A stretch of DNA of 64,000 bases from Rossellomorea aquimaris (GTDB taxonomy: Bacteria; Bacillota; Bacilli; Bacillales; Bacillaceae_B), in assembly GCF_035590735.1 (NCBI RefSeq), contig NZ_CP141595.1, positions 4,065,001-4,129,000 of the forward strand, in the 5' to 3' direction. The translations under genes and the position numbers were made by a program. This document shows, piece by piece, positions 18,007 to 26,651 of the stretch; positions within the stretch are counted from its first letter, which is position 1; every line of letters starts with the position of its first letter. A model generated the notes under the pieces. It ran no database searches, was not told the DNA's origin, and saw nothing but the letters and a program-made list of their open reading frames with translations.

Positions 18007-19827
18007 ATGAAAGTAAAACTGAAATCAGAAAACGTGTATATTGCATGTGTTTCCCTTCTTGGTGTTCTATTATTTATGAACCATCTCAATCCCCAAGTGG
18101 AAGACTTATCAAACTGGGTGCTCATTTATACCCTTGTCGGAGCGATTTTGCTATTAAATCATTTTAATATTATCATTCCTCTTTCCGGCAATACCCTTTC
18201 CATGGATTCCTCTATTTACTTAGCAGGTCTTTTTTTGTTTGGCCTGAAGATCCCTTTGCTGGCACTCGGCGTCAGCAGTATCGTATTTCTAATGATCCGC
18301 TTCAAATTGGCGTGGTGGAAGCACCTTTTTAATTTTGCCAATTATTCTCTCATGCTGATCTGTACCTATTATACGTTCATTCTGACGGGTGGGACTGTCG
18401 GTGAAACGGACTTTCCGAATATCATGCCCTACGCCCTGTCCCTGTCTGTTTACTTCATCTTAAATGTCATGATTATGTGGGTCTATTTCTATCTGGCACA
18501 GAAGCCATCCCTGAAAACCATCATCCGTACTGCTTTTCAAAAACAGCTCATTCAAGAGGTCTTCACCAGCTACCTCTGTACGCTCGTCCTGGCATTGGTC
18601 CTGACGATCCTAATCAGCCAGCAGCCGATATTCGGTATATTCCTATTCCTGACACTTGCAATCATGCTTTCTTTCGCCTTCAAAAACTTCTTCAATCTAT
18701 ATAAAGAGGAAGAAGCGAAAGCCAAGAGAGATTTCTTAACGGGCTTATATAATCATGGATACTTTAAGCTTCGCCTCGATGAGATGCTTTCGGAGAATCA
18801 AAAGAAACCGTTCTGCGTGGCCTTACTCGACTTAGATGATTTCAAAAAATACAATGATGCCAACGGGCACATACAAGGGGATGCGCTCCTAAAGTTCTTT
18901 GGCACGTTCATGCTTGAAAAAACAAAGGACAACCCCTTTATCGCTGCCCGCTATGGAGGTGAGGAATTCGGTCTTGTCCTGCCTGATGTTTCCAAGCGGG
19001 ATGCCTTCACCTTCCTCAATAAAATCAGGAAAGAAATCAATGATACCTATTTTACTGGAGTGGAGCATTCCCCCCAGGGCTGCATTTCATTCTCGGCAGG
19101 AATTGTGGAATATGAGAATGGTACGTACAGTTCATCTGAACTTTTATCGAAGGCGGATAAAGCTCTTTACTTTGCAAAGTCTCAAGGGAAAAATGTCATC
19201 CAAGTATATAAAGAAGATCAGGTCTATCACCAGGACTGCCAGTTTGCGAAAGAAATCGATGCACTTGAACAGCAGCTGCAGATCTTTCTATCCAAGGATG
19301 TTTACACCTATCAGCATAGCAAGCGTGTCTTTTTCTATGCGACAGAAATGAGTGAACGGCTGAATCTAAGCATCGAAGAACGGCGCACCCTGATCCTGGG
19401 GGCACTGATCCACGATATCGGGAAGCTTGAAATTCCAAGGGATATCATCAACAAAAAAGGTAAACTTGATCCCCATGAATGGGAGATGATGAAGAAGCAC
19501 GTCATCTATGGAAAAGAAATCATTTCTTCTATTAAAAAATATGACGAGCTCCTTCCCTTAATAGAACTGCATCATGAACGTTATGACGGTAAGGGATATC
19601 CGTACGGATTGAAGGAAGCGAACATACCAAAACTGGCACGGATCCTTTGCATCATCGATTCCTTTGATGCCATGACGACAGAACGCCCATACCAGAAAAC
19701 GAAAACCTTTACTGAAGGGATAACGGAACTCAGAACATGCGCTGGTCATCAATTCGATCCTCATTATGTGGAACCTTTCATCCAGATGATCCAGGAGAAT
19801 TATGGGGATAAATTAGCTGGTGAATAG
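18007..19827 (+). CDS. Membrane GGDEF plus HD-GYP protein (c-di-GMP turnover)
   Basis: 606 residues. The N-terminal ~230 residues form six to seven membrane helices, a MASE-like sensory module. A GGDEF domain follows with signature RYGGEEF near residue 318 and FLTGLYNHGYF at its start. The C-terminal HD-GYP domain (about 430-600) has intact LIHDIGK and HHERYDGKGYPYGL motifs. The protein could therefore both make and break c-di-GMP. The usual inhibitory R-x-x-D site ahead of GGEEF is not present. The ATG has only a weak ribosome site. A c-di-GMP riboswitch 15 kb away in this window is a plausible downstream reader. Confidence 0.9.
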   Translation: MKVKLKSENVYIACVSLLGVLLFMNHLNPQVEDLSNWVLIYTLVGAILLLNHFNIIIPLSGNTLSMDSSIYLAGLFLFGLKIPLLALGVSSIVFLMIRFKLAWWKHLFNFANYSLMLICTYYTFILTGGTVGETDFPNIMPYALSLSVYFILNVMIMWVYFYLAQKPSLKTIIRTAFQKQLIQEVFTSYLCTLVLALVLTILISQQPIFGIFLFLTLAIMLSFAFKNFFNLYKEEEAKAKRDFLTGLYNHGYFKLRLDEMLSENQKKPFCVALLDLDDFKKYNDANGHIQGDALLKFFGTFMLEKTKDNPFIAARYGGEEFGLVLPDVSKRDAFTFLNKIRKEINDTYFTGVEHSPQGCISFSAGIVEYENGTYSSSELLSKADKALYFAKSQGKNVIQVYKEDQVYHQDCQFAKEIDALEQQLQIFLSKDVYTYQHSKRVFFYATEMSERLNLSIEERRTLILGALIHDIGKLEIPRDIINKKGKLDPHEWEMMKKHVIYGKEIISSIKKYDELLPLIELHHERYDGKGYPYGLKEANIPKLARILCIIDSFDAMTTERPYQKTKTFTEGITELRTCAGHQFDPHYVEPFIQMIQENYGDKLAGE

Positions 19828-19961
19828 GAATCTTAGCTTGTCAGATCGTATTTCCCACCTAACCTACCTTGAAGTTTTGATGATATAACAGTCAATACAT
19901 GAGATTACTCATTTAGGTAACTTTCCGTAGCACTTAGCTATGATAGAATCATGATTACATT

Positions 19962-19998
19962 AAAAAAGCTGTCCTTTGGAAAAAGGGCAGCTCTTTCT
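19962..19998. terminator. Bidirectional terminator
   Basis: AGCTGTCCTTT / AAAGGGCAGCT form an 11-bp stem with one G-T pair, with A-rich sequence on the left and CTTTCT on the right. It lies between convergent genes and can serve both. Confidence 0.8.
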
Positions 19999-20044
19999 AA
20001 TAATATTTCCTTATTTCGTCACAAAAATCTCATTGAAGCTTTGT

Positions 20045-22024
20045 TTACTCACCGGAAAGAGCATTCTTCAGCTCCTCCCCCACTGCTCCGGCCAGAGTCC
20101 TTGCATACAACGTAGAAATATGATGATAATCCCGATACACCAATACATTCCCAACCACAGGCGGACAGGTATCGTTTTGGCAGAAGTACTCCGACAGATC
20201 AGCAAATGTGACATTGTCAGGGATTCCCTCTGTATTTTCCCAAGGGACCGTGTCGGATAAGACTTGATCTCTTGGAACAGAACATTCCTCTATCCCTTTT
20301 TCTTCTACACATTGTGGCGGGTCCCCCTCCATAAAAGGGTTGTCTCGGACGGCAAAGATGTTGGTGATTCCGTCGAGTTTTTCCCATTGATGAATATATC
20401 CTTCAGGTACGGTGTCCCCTTCCCCAACGTTCGCTGTCGTAAATACCAGGTCTGGTGGATCGGACTTTAGCATCTTCAGGACTTCCTCATTCCAATCCAT
20501 GCAGGATTCATTCAATAGCCCCTCGAAATCATCATCAGAAAAGCGGCATGCATCTTTATTGTAGATATCGATTTGCAGTTTCATCTTTTTTGATAATTCC
20601 TCCAGTGCCGGGTACCAGTGACCCGAATGGGAACCACCGATAAGGGCAACGGTATAATCAGGATCGTCCGTCTCACCGCGGGAGCAGACGGTCACTTTAT
20701 CATCCTCCATATTCGAGAAGCATTCAGGATTATCATAAAATGCCGGCAGGTCCTCTTTAACAGTCAGGGCTGATGGAACGGGCTTTTTGTCCGGAGCAGG
20801 TTCCATGTTATCTGAAATCGCCCTTGCACCCGGATATTCTTTCAAGTCATATTGTTGCTGATTCTGGTCTTTAACATATAAAGCCCACACTGTATTCAAG
20901 CACAATAATGGAAGGATAAGACCCAATAATACCGTTGCCAGCCTTTTTTTAGACTGTTTAACACTGATTTTCCGAACGGGTGTTTCAAAGATTTTGACTG
21001 ATAGAAACGAGAGTAAAAAGGCACTCAAGATTATCGCTACCCCGCCCAGCAGAGAAACAGTATTAACATCAAAATAGCTGTAATAGAAAACCAGAAGCGG
21101 CCAGTGCCACAAGTAAAACCCGTAAGAAATACCTCCGAAAAACATGAAGGGTTTTGAACCAAGCAGTCTGTCTACACCAAACCGAGCAGGATTCTCAGCT
21201 GCAATGATGATCAATATCACCCCGGTTGTGGGCAGTAGGGCTGCATATCCCGGGAAAACAGTGGAGACAGGCAAAAGGATACCTGTTAAACAGATGACGG
21301 CCAAACCAAGCCAGCCTATCACCATATTCACGGATTTTCTCAACGTCAAATATGGAATGAGAAGGGCCAAAATACCACCCAAGCTAAACTCCCATACACG
21401 TGCCAGCGTATCAAAATACGCCCAAGGCTGATTAACCGCTGTCTTATAAACGGAATATCCGATCGATAGGGTGAAAAGGGTGATTAAAACAGCTAGTAAT
21501 GTCTTTCTTACCGGCGTTTTCAGTATTTTTTTCGCTATTAGAAAAGAGAACAAAATGACGAAAGGCCAGGTCAAATAAAATTGTCCCTGCAGAGAAAGGG
21601 CCCAATAATGTTGCAAGGGACTTGCTTGATTGTTCTGAGCCAGGTAATCCACTGCACTCACAGCCAGTTGCCAATTCTGAACGTATAAAGCAGAAGAAAA
21701 GACTTCCGTGATTATTTGCTTCCATTGTGCCTGGGGCATAATCATTATGGAGAGTCCGACCGTAAACACTAGCACCGTAAAGGCCACTGGGAATAATCTC
21801 CGGGCAAGCCCCAGCCAATATTCAACTAAGTGTATCCGGCCCTCCCTCTCCACCTTTGTCAATAAGGAGGTGGTGATCAGGTAACCTGATACAATAAAGA
21901 AAACATCCACCCCGCCTGATACCGATCCAATCCATATATGATAAACGGCCACCAAAAAGGCCGCTACCGTTCTTACACCTTCTAATTCAGGGCGGAACTT
22001 TTTTTCCGGTGCTCTCAAGTCCAT
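20045..22024 (-). CDS. Acyltransferase-3 / SGNH fusion protein (OatA-like)
   Basis: About 659 residues. The N-terminal ~380 form an acyltransferase-3 membrane domain of about ten to eleven helices, with the typical RPELEGVR start and AVYHIW His motif. The C-terminal extracellular SGNH domain shows IGGSHSGHW (Ser nucleophile block) and DYHHIS near the end (D-x-x-H). Such proteins carry an acyl group, usually acetyl, across the membrane and place it on peptidoglycan or another wall glycan. OatA-type O-acetylation is the best guess, but the acceptor is not determined. ATG 22024 is preferred over TTG 22039 because GGAG lies 9 nt before it. Confidence 0.85.
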   Translation of the reverse strand: MDLRAPEKKFRPELEGVRTVAAFLVAVYHIWIGSVSGGVDVFFIVSGYLITTSLLTKVEREGRIHLVEYWLGLARRLFPVAFTVLVFTVGLSIMIMPQAQWKQIITEVFSSALYVQNWQLAVSAVDYLAQNNQASPLQHYWALSLQGQFYLTWPFVILFSFLIAKKILKTPVRKTLLAVLITLFTLSIGYSVYKTAVNQPWAYFDTLARVWEFSLGGILALLIPYLTLRKSVNMVIGWLGLAVICLTGILLPVSTVFPGYAALLPTTGVILIIIAAENPARFGVDRLLGSKPFMFFGGISYGFYLWHWPLLVFYYSYFDVNTVSLLGGVAIILSAFLLSFLSVKIFETPVRKISVKQSKKRLATVLLGLILPLLCLNTVWALYVKDQNQQQYDLKEYPGARAISDNMEPAPDKKPVPSALTVKEDLPAFYDNPECFSNMEDDKVTVCSRGETDDPDYTVALIGGSHSGHWYPALEELSKKMKLQIDIYNKDACRFSDDDFEGLLNESCMDWNEEVLKMLKSDPPDLVFTTANVGEGDTVPEGYIHQWEKLDGITNIFAVRDNPFMEGDPPQCVEEKGIEECSVPRDQVLSDTVPWENTEGIPDNVTFADLSEYFCQNDTCPPVVGNVLVYRDYHHISTLYARTLAGAVGEELKNALSGE

Positions 22025-22228
22025 CCTAACCATCTCCAATACAAATCCATTTATGACTCTAGTGTTCCTGTTATGTACTCTTTTTAAGCATTCAGGCTCG
22101 AATTGCTTATCCAGTTATAACGTATTGTAATGGAAGAGTGTAAATGGTTTACTACATTATCGTTAGGATACTGTAAATTTCTAAAACATTTGTCGAAAAA
22201 TATTGTTTTCTCGTACATCTAAAACCTA

Positions 22229-22257
22229 TTTTCATTTATTTAACAAATTACTATAAT
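22229..22257 (+). promoter_or_regulatory. Promoter of the LysM protein gene
   Basis: -35 TTTTCA (22229-22234) and -10 TATAAT (22252-22257) with a 17-bp spacer, about 50 bp before the start codon. Confidence 0.55.
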
Positions 22258-22308
22258 CATATAAGGAATAAAATTCCTATACTTATATTTTCTTGAAGGA
22301 GAATGAAC

Positions 22309-23541
22309 ATGATCACAAAAAAAATGCTAACGGCTTCTGTATTGGCCACTACACTTGTGTTTTCAAGCAGTACACTCTTACATCCGGGCCATTCAGTAGA
22401 AGCTGCTCAAAGCATGAACTATCAATTGGAGTTAGATCAATTCGCCTCGCATTATGCGAACATAATCCGGATGTTGGAAAGCTACACGACCAAAATCGAT
22501 GCAGCAAAATCCGAAAAAGAAGTGATGAAGCTTTACGATGACTATATTGCCTATTTCGATGATGCCTTGGAGAAAGAGGCTCCGGTCAACCCTTCCAATA
22601 AAGAAATCGTGATCTTGGATGAATACATTTATAACAGTTTAATAGAAATATATAACTCAGAAATCGATACCATCGACTACTTAAATGGAGACTTGTCGGA
22701 ACACGACTACGGCATCGCGATGAATGATATGGAAGTCAACGTAGAGAATCTGGAGAAAATGTTCAAACAAGTGGCCATGACCTATAAATCTAAGCGCCAC
22801 ATCACCTTCAGCAATGATATGTATTATCTGCTTGGAGAAACGCCTCCTGTGAAAACGGAAACAACGGGTACGTACAAAGTGAAAAAGGGTGACACTCTTT
22901 ATGCCATCGCCAAGAAGTATAAGACCTCCGTCAATCAATTAAAGAAGATCAACCATCTGAAAAGTGATCACATCTACATCGGACAAGTACTGAAGGTCTC
23001 AGGTTCCACGACGGCACCTTCCAAAAATGAGCCTGCCTCACCACAGACCACAAGCTATAAGGTGAAGAAAGGCGATACCCTTTCTTCCATCGCAAAGAAA
23101 AATAAGACGACGGTCAGTAATCTAAAGAAAATCAACAACCTGAAGAGCGATCGTATCTATGTCGGTCAGGTGCTGAAGGTTTCAGGATCTGCAACAACTC
23201 CAGCCACTTCACCTTCGAAATCAACGACATATAAGGTGAAAAAAGGCGATACCCTGTCAGTGATTGCAAAGAAATATAAAACAACGGTCAGCAACCTGAA
23301 AAAGCTCAACAACCTAAAAAGCGATATGATCTATGTCGGCCAAGTTCTTAAAGTGACAGGTTCAACACCTACTAAAGATAAAAACCCGGCTCCCGCTAAA
23401 GTCACAACGCATACAGTGAGAAAAGGGGATACCCTGTCTGCCATCGCGAAAAAATATAAAACGTCGGTTTCAAAATTGAAGAAAACGAACAAATTGATCA
23501 GTGATCGGATTTATGTGGGTGAAGTATTGAAAGTTCAATAA
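22309..23541 (+). CDS. Secreted protein with four C-terminal LysM repeats
   Basis: 410 residues. A Sec signal peptide ends near HSVEAA (about 30). A helical acidic domain (about 35-180) has no recognised family. Four LysM repeats follow, each starting YKVKKGDTL or HTVRKGDTL, separated by short Ser/Thr/Pro-rich linkers. LysM binds peptidoglycan or chitin GlcNAc. No NlpC/P60, amidase or glycosidase domain is present, so the helical part must be the effector or a structural domain. ATG 22309 fits the GAAGGAG site (8 nt); ATG 22303 is too close. It is a lone gene with its own terminator. Confidence 0.9.
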   Translation: MITKKMLTASVLATTLVFSSSTLLHPGHSVEAAQSMNYQLELDQFASHYANIIRMLESYTTKIDAAKSEKEVMKLYDDYIAYFDDALEKEAPVNPSNKEIVILDEYIYNSLIEIYNSEIDTIDYLNGDLSEHDYGIAMNDMEVNVENLEKMFKQVAMTYKSKRHITFSNDMYYLLGETPPVKTETTGTYKVKKGDTLYAIAKKYKTSVNQLKKINHLKSDHIYIGQVLKVSGSTTAPSKNEPASPQTTSYKVKKGDTLSSIAKKNKTTVSNLKKINNLKSDRIYVGQVLKVSGSATTPATSPSKSTTYKVKKGDTLSVIAKKYKTTVSNLKKLNNLKSDMIYVGQVLKVTGSTPTKDKNPAPAKVTTHTVRKGDTLSAIAKKYKTSVSKLKKTNKLISDRIYVGEVLKVQ

Positions 23542-23560
23542 GTTGGTTTGGGTTTCATAG

Positions 23561-23593
23561 AAAAGAAGCAAGTAATGGTCACTTGCTTCTTTT
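23561..23593. terminator. Bidirectional terminator after the LysM gene
   Basis: AAAAGAAGCAAGT / ACTTGCTTCTTTT is a perfect 13-bp stem with a 7-base loop, giving T-runs on both strands between convergent genes. Confidence 0.9.
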
Positions 23594-23601
23594 CTTATTC
23601 C

Positions 23602-23817
23602 CTATTTTTTTGTTTTAAACTTCCCCTGCTGCCCTTCCCTAAAAATATACTCACTCGAAATGATAGCCAATACAACCATGACCACTATGAGAATATATTC
23701 AAGTACGGTATATTCTAAATCGAAGTATGGAACGACAAACGATAAAATATTCAGGTATAAGACAATCAATACGATTGTGACAGCATATTTAAGTACTTTT
23801 CTTACGAAGCGCTTCAT
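23602..23817 (-). CDS. Small two-helix membrane protein
   Basis: A 71-residue protein starting MKRFVRKVLKYAV with two hydrophobic segments and a basic tail, GKFKTKK. A longer frame starts upstream at 23892 but would run deep into the preceding gene, and its extra residues look non-coding. The shorter start has an AGAGTGAG-like site and 26 nt spacing to the preceding stop. It is likely co-transcribed with the gene at 23844-24539. Family unknown. Confidence 0.65.
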   Translation of the reverse strand: MKRFVRKVLKYAVTIVLIVLYLNILSFVVPYFDLEYTVLEYILIVVMVVLAIISSEYIFREGQQGKFKTKK

Positions 23818-23843
23818 TTTTCTCACTCTTTCAATAGGTAGAC

Positions 23844-24539
23844 TTAAGCAGACTCCCCCGCTTCGGCAGCAGCGGAACTGCGTCGAAGCCATACAGCCCC
23901 GATCAAAGAAAGAATGCCGAGGAAAGCAAGGCTGAATAAAGAGACTGTCCCACCCTTTTGATACGGAAGATCGGTGTAATACCCATGGGTTTCACCAGAA
24001 AGTCCCCTTATCCATTGTGTCTCCAGCTTGTTCTTTGTTCGAAGCGTAAATTCACTAGTGCTTATGACTCCATTCTCGTTGATGTTGTAAGTCTTATACT
24101 TGGCAGTACTGGAATCCGGCGTCTTTTTCAAGGCAATGATGAATGACTCCCTGCCTGTTTCCTTTTCCACCATCATCTTGTATTGAATCGCATCCCCAAA
24201 CGCTCTCATCCCCTCCCGTCCGGAGTCGACCTGAAACCCTTTAAGCTTTGCTTCCGGTTCATCCTTCACCTCAAAGATGATATCCCCGCTCTTCTTACCC
24301 GATGCCTCATCTTCCTCGAGAAACGTATTCAGCTTCACACCATGAAACACTTGAACCGGATATACCACTCCATCTTCCGTTAATGATAGGTAGTCATACT
24401 CCCGCTCAAATTTATTCTGATAGAAGGTTTCCCTGACGCTTTGGACCAGAAAATAAAGAACGATGGAGAACAATAATAAGCCTATGAATGATAGAAGACC
24501 ACTTGCATACACAAGGCGTTTCTTTTTACTGAAATTCAT
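23844..24539 (-). CDS. Hypothetical membrane protein with large extracellular loop
   Basis: 231 residues. One helix near the N terminus (about 11-34), a soluble region of about 150 residues with charged beta-rich sequence, and a second helix near 205-222. The tail is Ala-rich (SSAAAEAGESA). The layout suggests an N-in, loop-out, C-in protein, reminiscent of DUF3592-like proteins, but no clear signature is present. The start has a good GGGAGGAA site 5 nt upstream. It is the first gene of a two-gene unit with the 71-residue protein. Confidence 0.7.
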   Translation of the reverse strand: MNFSKKKRLVYASGLLSFIGLLLFSIVLYFLVQSVRETFYQNKFEREYDYLSLTEDGVVYPVQVFHGVKLNTFLEEDEASGKKSGDIIFEVKDEPEAKLKGFQVDSGREGMRAFGDAIQYKMMVEKETGRESFIIALKKTPDSSTAKYKTYNINENGVISTSEFTLRTKNKLETQWIRGLSGETHGYYTDLPYQKGGTVSLFSLAFLGILSLIGAVWLRRSSAAAEAGESA

Positions 24540-24870
24540 GGGTTCCTCCCTTCCTTTCTTTTATGGTTCATATTAAAAAATAATAGATATGTACATATTC
24601 TAGTAAAAAGGGGAAATACCTTGTTGGGGTGGGAAAAAGGGGGAGCGGGACAGGTATTGAATCATTTATTATGATATGTATTATTAAGGTTTTTGTCATT
24701 TTGGTATACCAGACTTAGACATGAAAGCAACCTCTCGTACGACAGCCTTTGAGTCTTGATTTCTAAAATCATAAAATATTATTCTTAGCACACCTCCAGT
24801 ACTAGGTATCTCCCATAAAAAAATCGAGAAAGAATTTTACTGTTTGACTTTTGTTAAGCAACTAAACATT
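24540..24870. other. Intergenic stretch without recognisable gene
   Basis: About 330 AT-rich bp. A GGGAGCGGGACAGG fragment near 24650 resembles pieces of the REP-like elements at 37.5-43.3 kb. No ORF or RNA motif was recognised. Confidence 0.4.
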
Positions 24871-24872
24871 AA

Positions 24873-24905
24873 AAACCTCAAGAAAGCAAAAACTCTCTTG
24901 AGGTT
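24873..24905 (-). terminator. Terminator of the toxin-remnant/immunity cluster
   Basis: AACCTCAAGA / TCTTGAGGTT is a perfect 10-bp stem followed on the minus strand by TTTAATG. It lies directly after the stop of the 118-residue gene. Confidence 0.8.
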
Positions 24906-24909
24906 TCTC

Positions 24910-25266
24910 TTAGTCTTCTATATCAAGTAGATAATCATAAAATTCTTCATGTAATGCACCATTTGTTTTCAATGATACATTTTTCTTTTCTATTACTAAA
25001 TCGACTGTATAATTGTCTGCTAAGTCATCCCCACCATCTACCATCACTAATATAGAATGAATTGAACCTTTTATCAGCTCATTTAATACTTTTTCATAAG
25101 CTTCTCTTTCTTCATCGTTTTTTAATAGATTTTGTAATATTTGATATTCTTCTTCATAATCGGACCAAATTAAATCAGCATTTTCATCTAAACTTTTTAT
25201 TGACGACTTCACCCAATAATCCTTAATAGCTTTTAATTGCTTAAATAATTGCTTTTTTTCTTCCAT
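24910..25266 (-). CDS. Putative immunity protein (copy A)
   Basis: A 118-residue acidic soluble protein with a helical N-terminal half and a C-terminal strand region containing VMVDGGDDL and GALHEEFYDYLLD. The gene at 25886-26236 has the same length and pattern (LGVIDGSSTL, GELQDSFLEFIEE), so they are diverged paralogues. The two genes flank a broken nuclease-type toxin C terminus, the usual place for immunity genes of polymorphic toxins. The family name is not certain. It starts 11 bp after the toxin remnant's stop. Confidence 0.7.
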   Translation of the reverse strand: MEEKKQLFKQLKAIKDYWVKSSIKSLDENADLIWSDYEEEYQILQNLLKNDEEREAYEKVLNELIKGSIHSILVMVDGGDDLADNYTVDLVIEKKNVSLKTNGALHEEFYDYLLDIED

Positions 25267-25277
25267 TGCAACTCCTC

Positions 25278-25803
25278 CTATTTATTATGCCAATACTTTC
25301 CGTATTTACTTTCAATAGTTTTTGCAAAATCTTTTACATCTTCTGAAGTAGGTGTTCTCTCTAGTTTCTTATCCCATTTACTCCATTCATTTGTTATTTT
25401 TGAATGTATTTTTGGGTCTATGCCTTTTAAATTGTGTACTTCATGAACATTAATTCCTGCATTTTTCATTAATGTTTCGTATTTTTGTGGTAAAGTATGA
25501 TGAACTTGCCACCCTTTGGGTAAATCCCGGAATTTATCTAAATACAACTTTCTGTAATTACTTTTAGTAGGAGTAATAACACCCTTAGAAAAAAACTGAA
25601 GATCTAACTATAATAATTTTTCCTGGGTATTTTTTAGAGTATTATTCACTGTACTAGCTACTCTGCTACTCTTAATTATTGAAATCCCTGAACCCACGCC
25701 CTTGATTATTGTACATGGTCCAAATAGCAACTCATCTCTTGCAATTGGTACTTTCGTATAGTCCACCGACTTAATTGAAGCGTAATAACGGCTTGAAAGT
25801 CCT
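25278..25803 (-). pseudogene. Broken polymorphic-toxin gene: pretoxin tail plus HNH-like C-terminal domain
   Basis: One frame can be followed through 25278-25803. It reads a central-region piece (SVDYTKVPIARDELLFGP), then KNTQEKLL, an in-frame TAG at 25608-25610, the linker LDLQFFSKG, TPTKSNYRKL and an intact C-terminal domain with GWQVHHTLPQKY, HEVHNLKGID and KYGKYWHNK. The H-H and H-x-x-N-L-x-G patterns fit HHH/HNH-like nuclease toxin tips of LXG or Rhs proteins. The whole N-terminal delivery part is missing; a stop lies just upstream of 25803. The tip alone (89 residues from 25547) could still be made if TTG or ATG starts are used, but it has no evident ribosome site. Confidence 0.75.
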
Positions 25804-25885
25804 TAGCCAATCAAGATTTTTGAATGATTTAAATATAAATTTTTCACTTTATTCCCTATGAAGATATCAATAAAGAAGAATTCAA

Positions 25886-26236
25886 TTAGTTGCTACTATC
25901 TTTTTCCTCTATGAATTCTAAAAACGAATCTTGTAGTTCTCCCTCCGTATCAATAGAACTAAGAATTAATTTAGGTTCTAACGAACAATCTTTTAAAGTG
26001 GAACTTCCGTCAATTACTCCTAACATGTTTGAAATAGTATCAATCATAGTTTGTTCTATTATCCTCATTAATGTATTTTTATTTTCGTATGATAAACTAT
26101 CGTAAAAACTAATAGCTTCTTTCCAATAATCATGCGTTTTGGGAGTAACATTTGTTGTTTCAATCAGATCTTTGTACAGATTAAGGTTCTCTTTTACTAT
26201 AGATTCATAAAGTGATTTAACAAAAGTATCATTCAT
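25886..26236 (-). CDS. Putative immunity protein (copy B)
   Basis: A 116-residue acidic protein, paralogous to the 118-residue protein at 24910-25266 (same length, shared D-G-x-x-x-L and G-x-L-x-x-x-F-x-x-x-L-x-x-x-E spacing). It lies upstream of the toxin remnant. The likely role is to neutralise an LXG/Rhs-type toxin tip; with two copies, one may be an acquired orphan against non-self toxins. It begins 1 nt after a 32-codon ORF, so translation is probably coupled. Confidence 0.65.
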   Translation of the reverse strand: MNDTFVKSLYESIVKENLNLYKDLIETTNVTPKTHDYWKEAISFYDSLSYENKNTLMRIIEQTMIDTISNMLGVIDGSSTLKDCSLEPKLILSSIDTEGELQDSFLEFIEEKDSSN

Positions 26237-26237
26237 T

Positions 26238-26336
26238 TTATTTCCTCATTTCTGGATACATTTTTTTGTTTAGTTCAATAAGGACTTTTAAAGAAGAATT
26301 TGGTATGTCATCATAGAGTCTTATTAATTTGTCCAT
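26238..26336 (-). CDS. Short ORF upstream of immunity copy B, possible toxin-tail remnant
   Basis: 32 codons, starting MDKLIRLYDD and ending KKMYPEMRK, amphipathic and charged. Its stop lies 1 nt before the next start. An AGGA-like site precedes ATG. It could be a leader ORF for coupling, or the surviving 3' end of another lost toxin or immunity gene. I cannot tell which. Confidence 0.4.
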   Translation of the reverse strand: MDKLIRLYDDIPNSSLKVLIELNKKMYPEMRK

Positions 26337-26509
26337 TATCCTAGTTCTTCACTTGGACATGTCTTTCCCTGGGGGGCAGGGTTTAAACAACCTTGCTACT
26401 ATTATAAAATTCCAAATACTCAAGATGATAGATATATAGAATAAAAAATATATTGTCTATGTAACTTAACCGAAATGCTTACCATGATGAATTTCTTACT
26501 CAGCACAAA
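26337..26509. other. Intergenic stretch between toxin remnant and sugar operon
   Basis: No ORF or motif was recognised apart from the hairpin that follows (26510-26533). Confidence 0.4.
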
Positions 26510-26533
26510 GAAGCACGGGATGACCCGTGCTTC
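26510..26533. terminator. Hairpin terminator after the amino-sugar operon
   Basis: GAAGCACGGG / CCCGTGCTTC is a perfect 10-bp GC-rich stem with a 4-base loop, about 120 bp after the last gene of the minus-strand operon. The T-tract is weak on both strands. Confidence 0.6.
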
Positions 26534-26651
26534 GTTTAGATATATGTCCTAACAGGTCCGGTTGGGAACTTCCCTGTTACTTGCCCGCCCTTACTTAATT
26601 ACCAGATCACCATCGCTTCTCTTTTTCCGGCATGACTTGACATCCTAAATT

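Noticed and set aside
23818..23892. N-terminal extension of the 71-residue membrane protein
   Set aside because: The extra 25 codons overlap the upstream gene and encode a Cys/Ser-rich stretch unlike a membrane-protein start.
24910..26236. Complete functional LXG toxin operon
   Set aside because: The toxin frame lacks the N-terminal LXG region and has an internal stop, so it was called a pseudogene.
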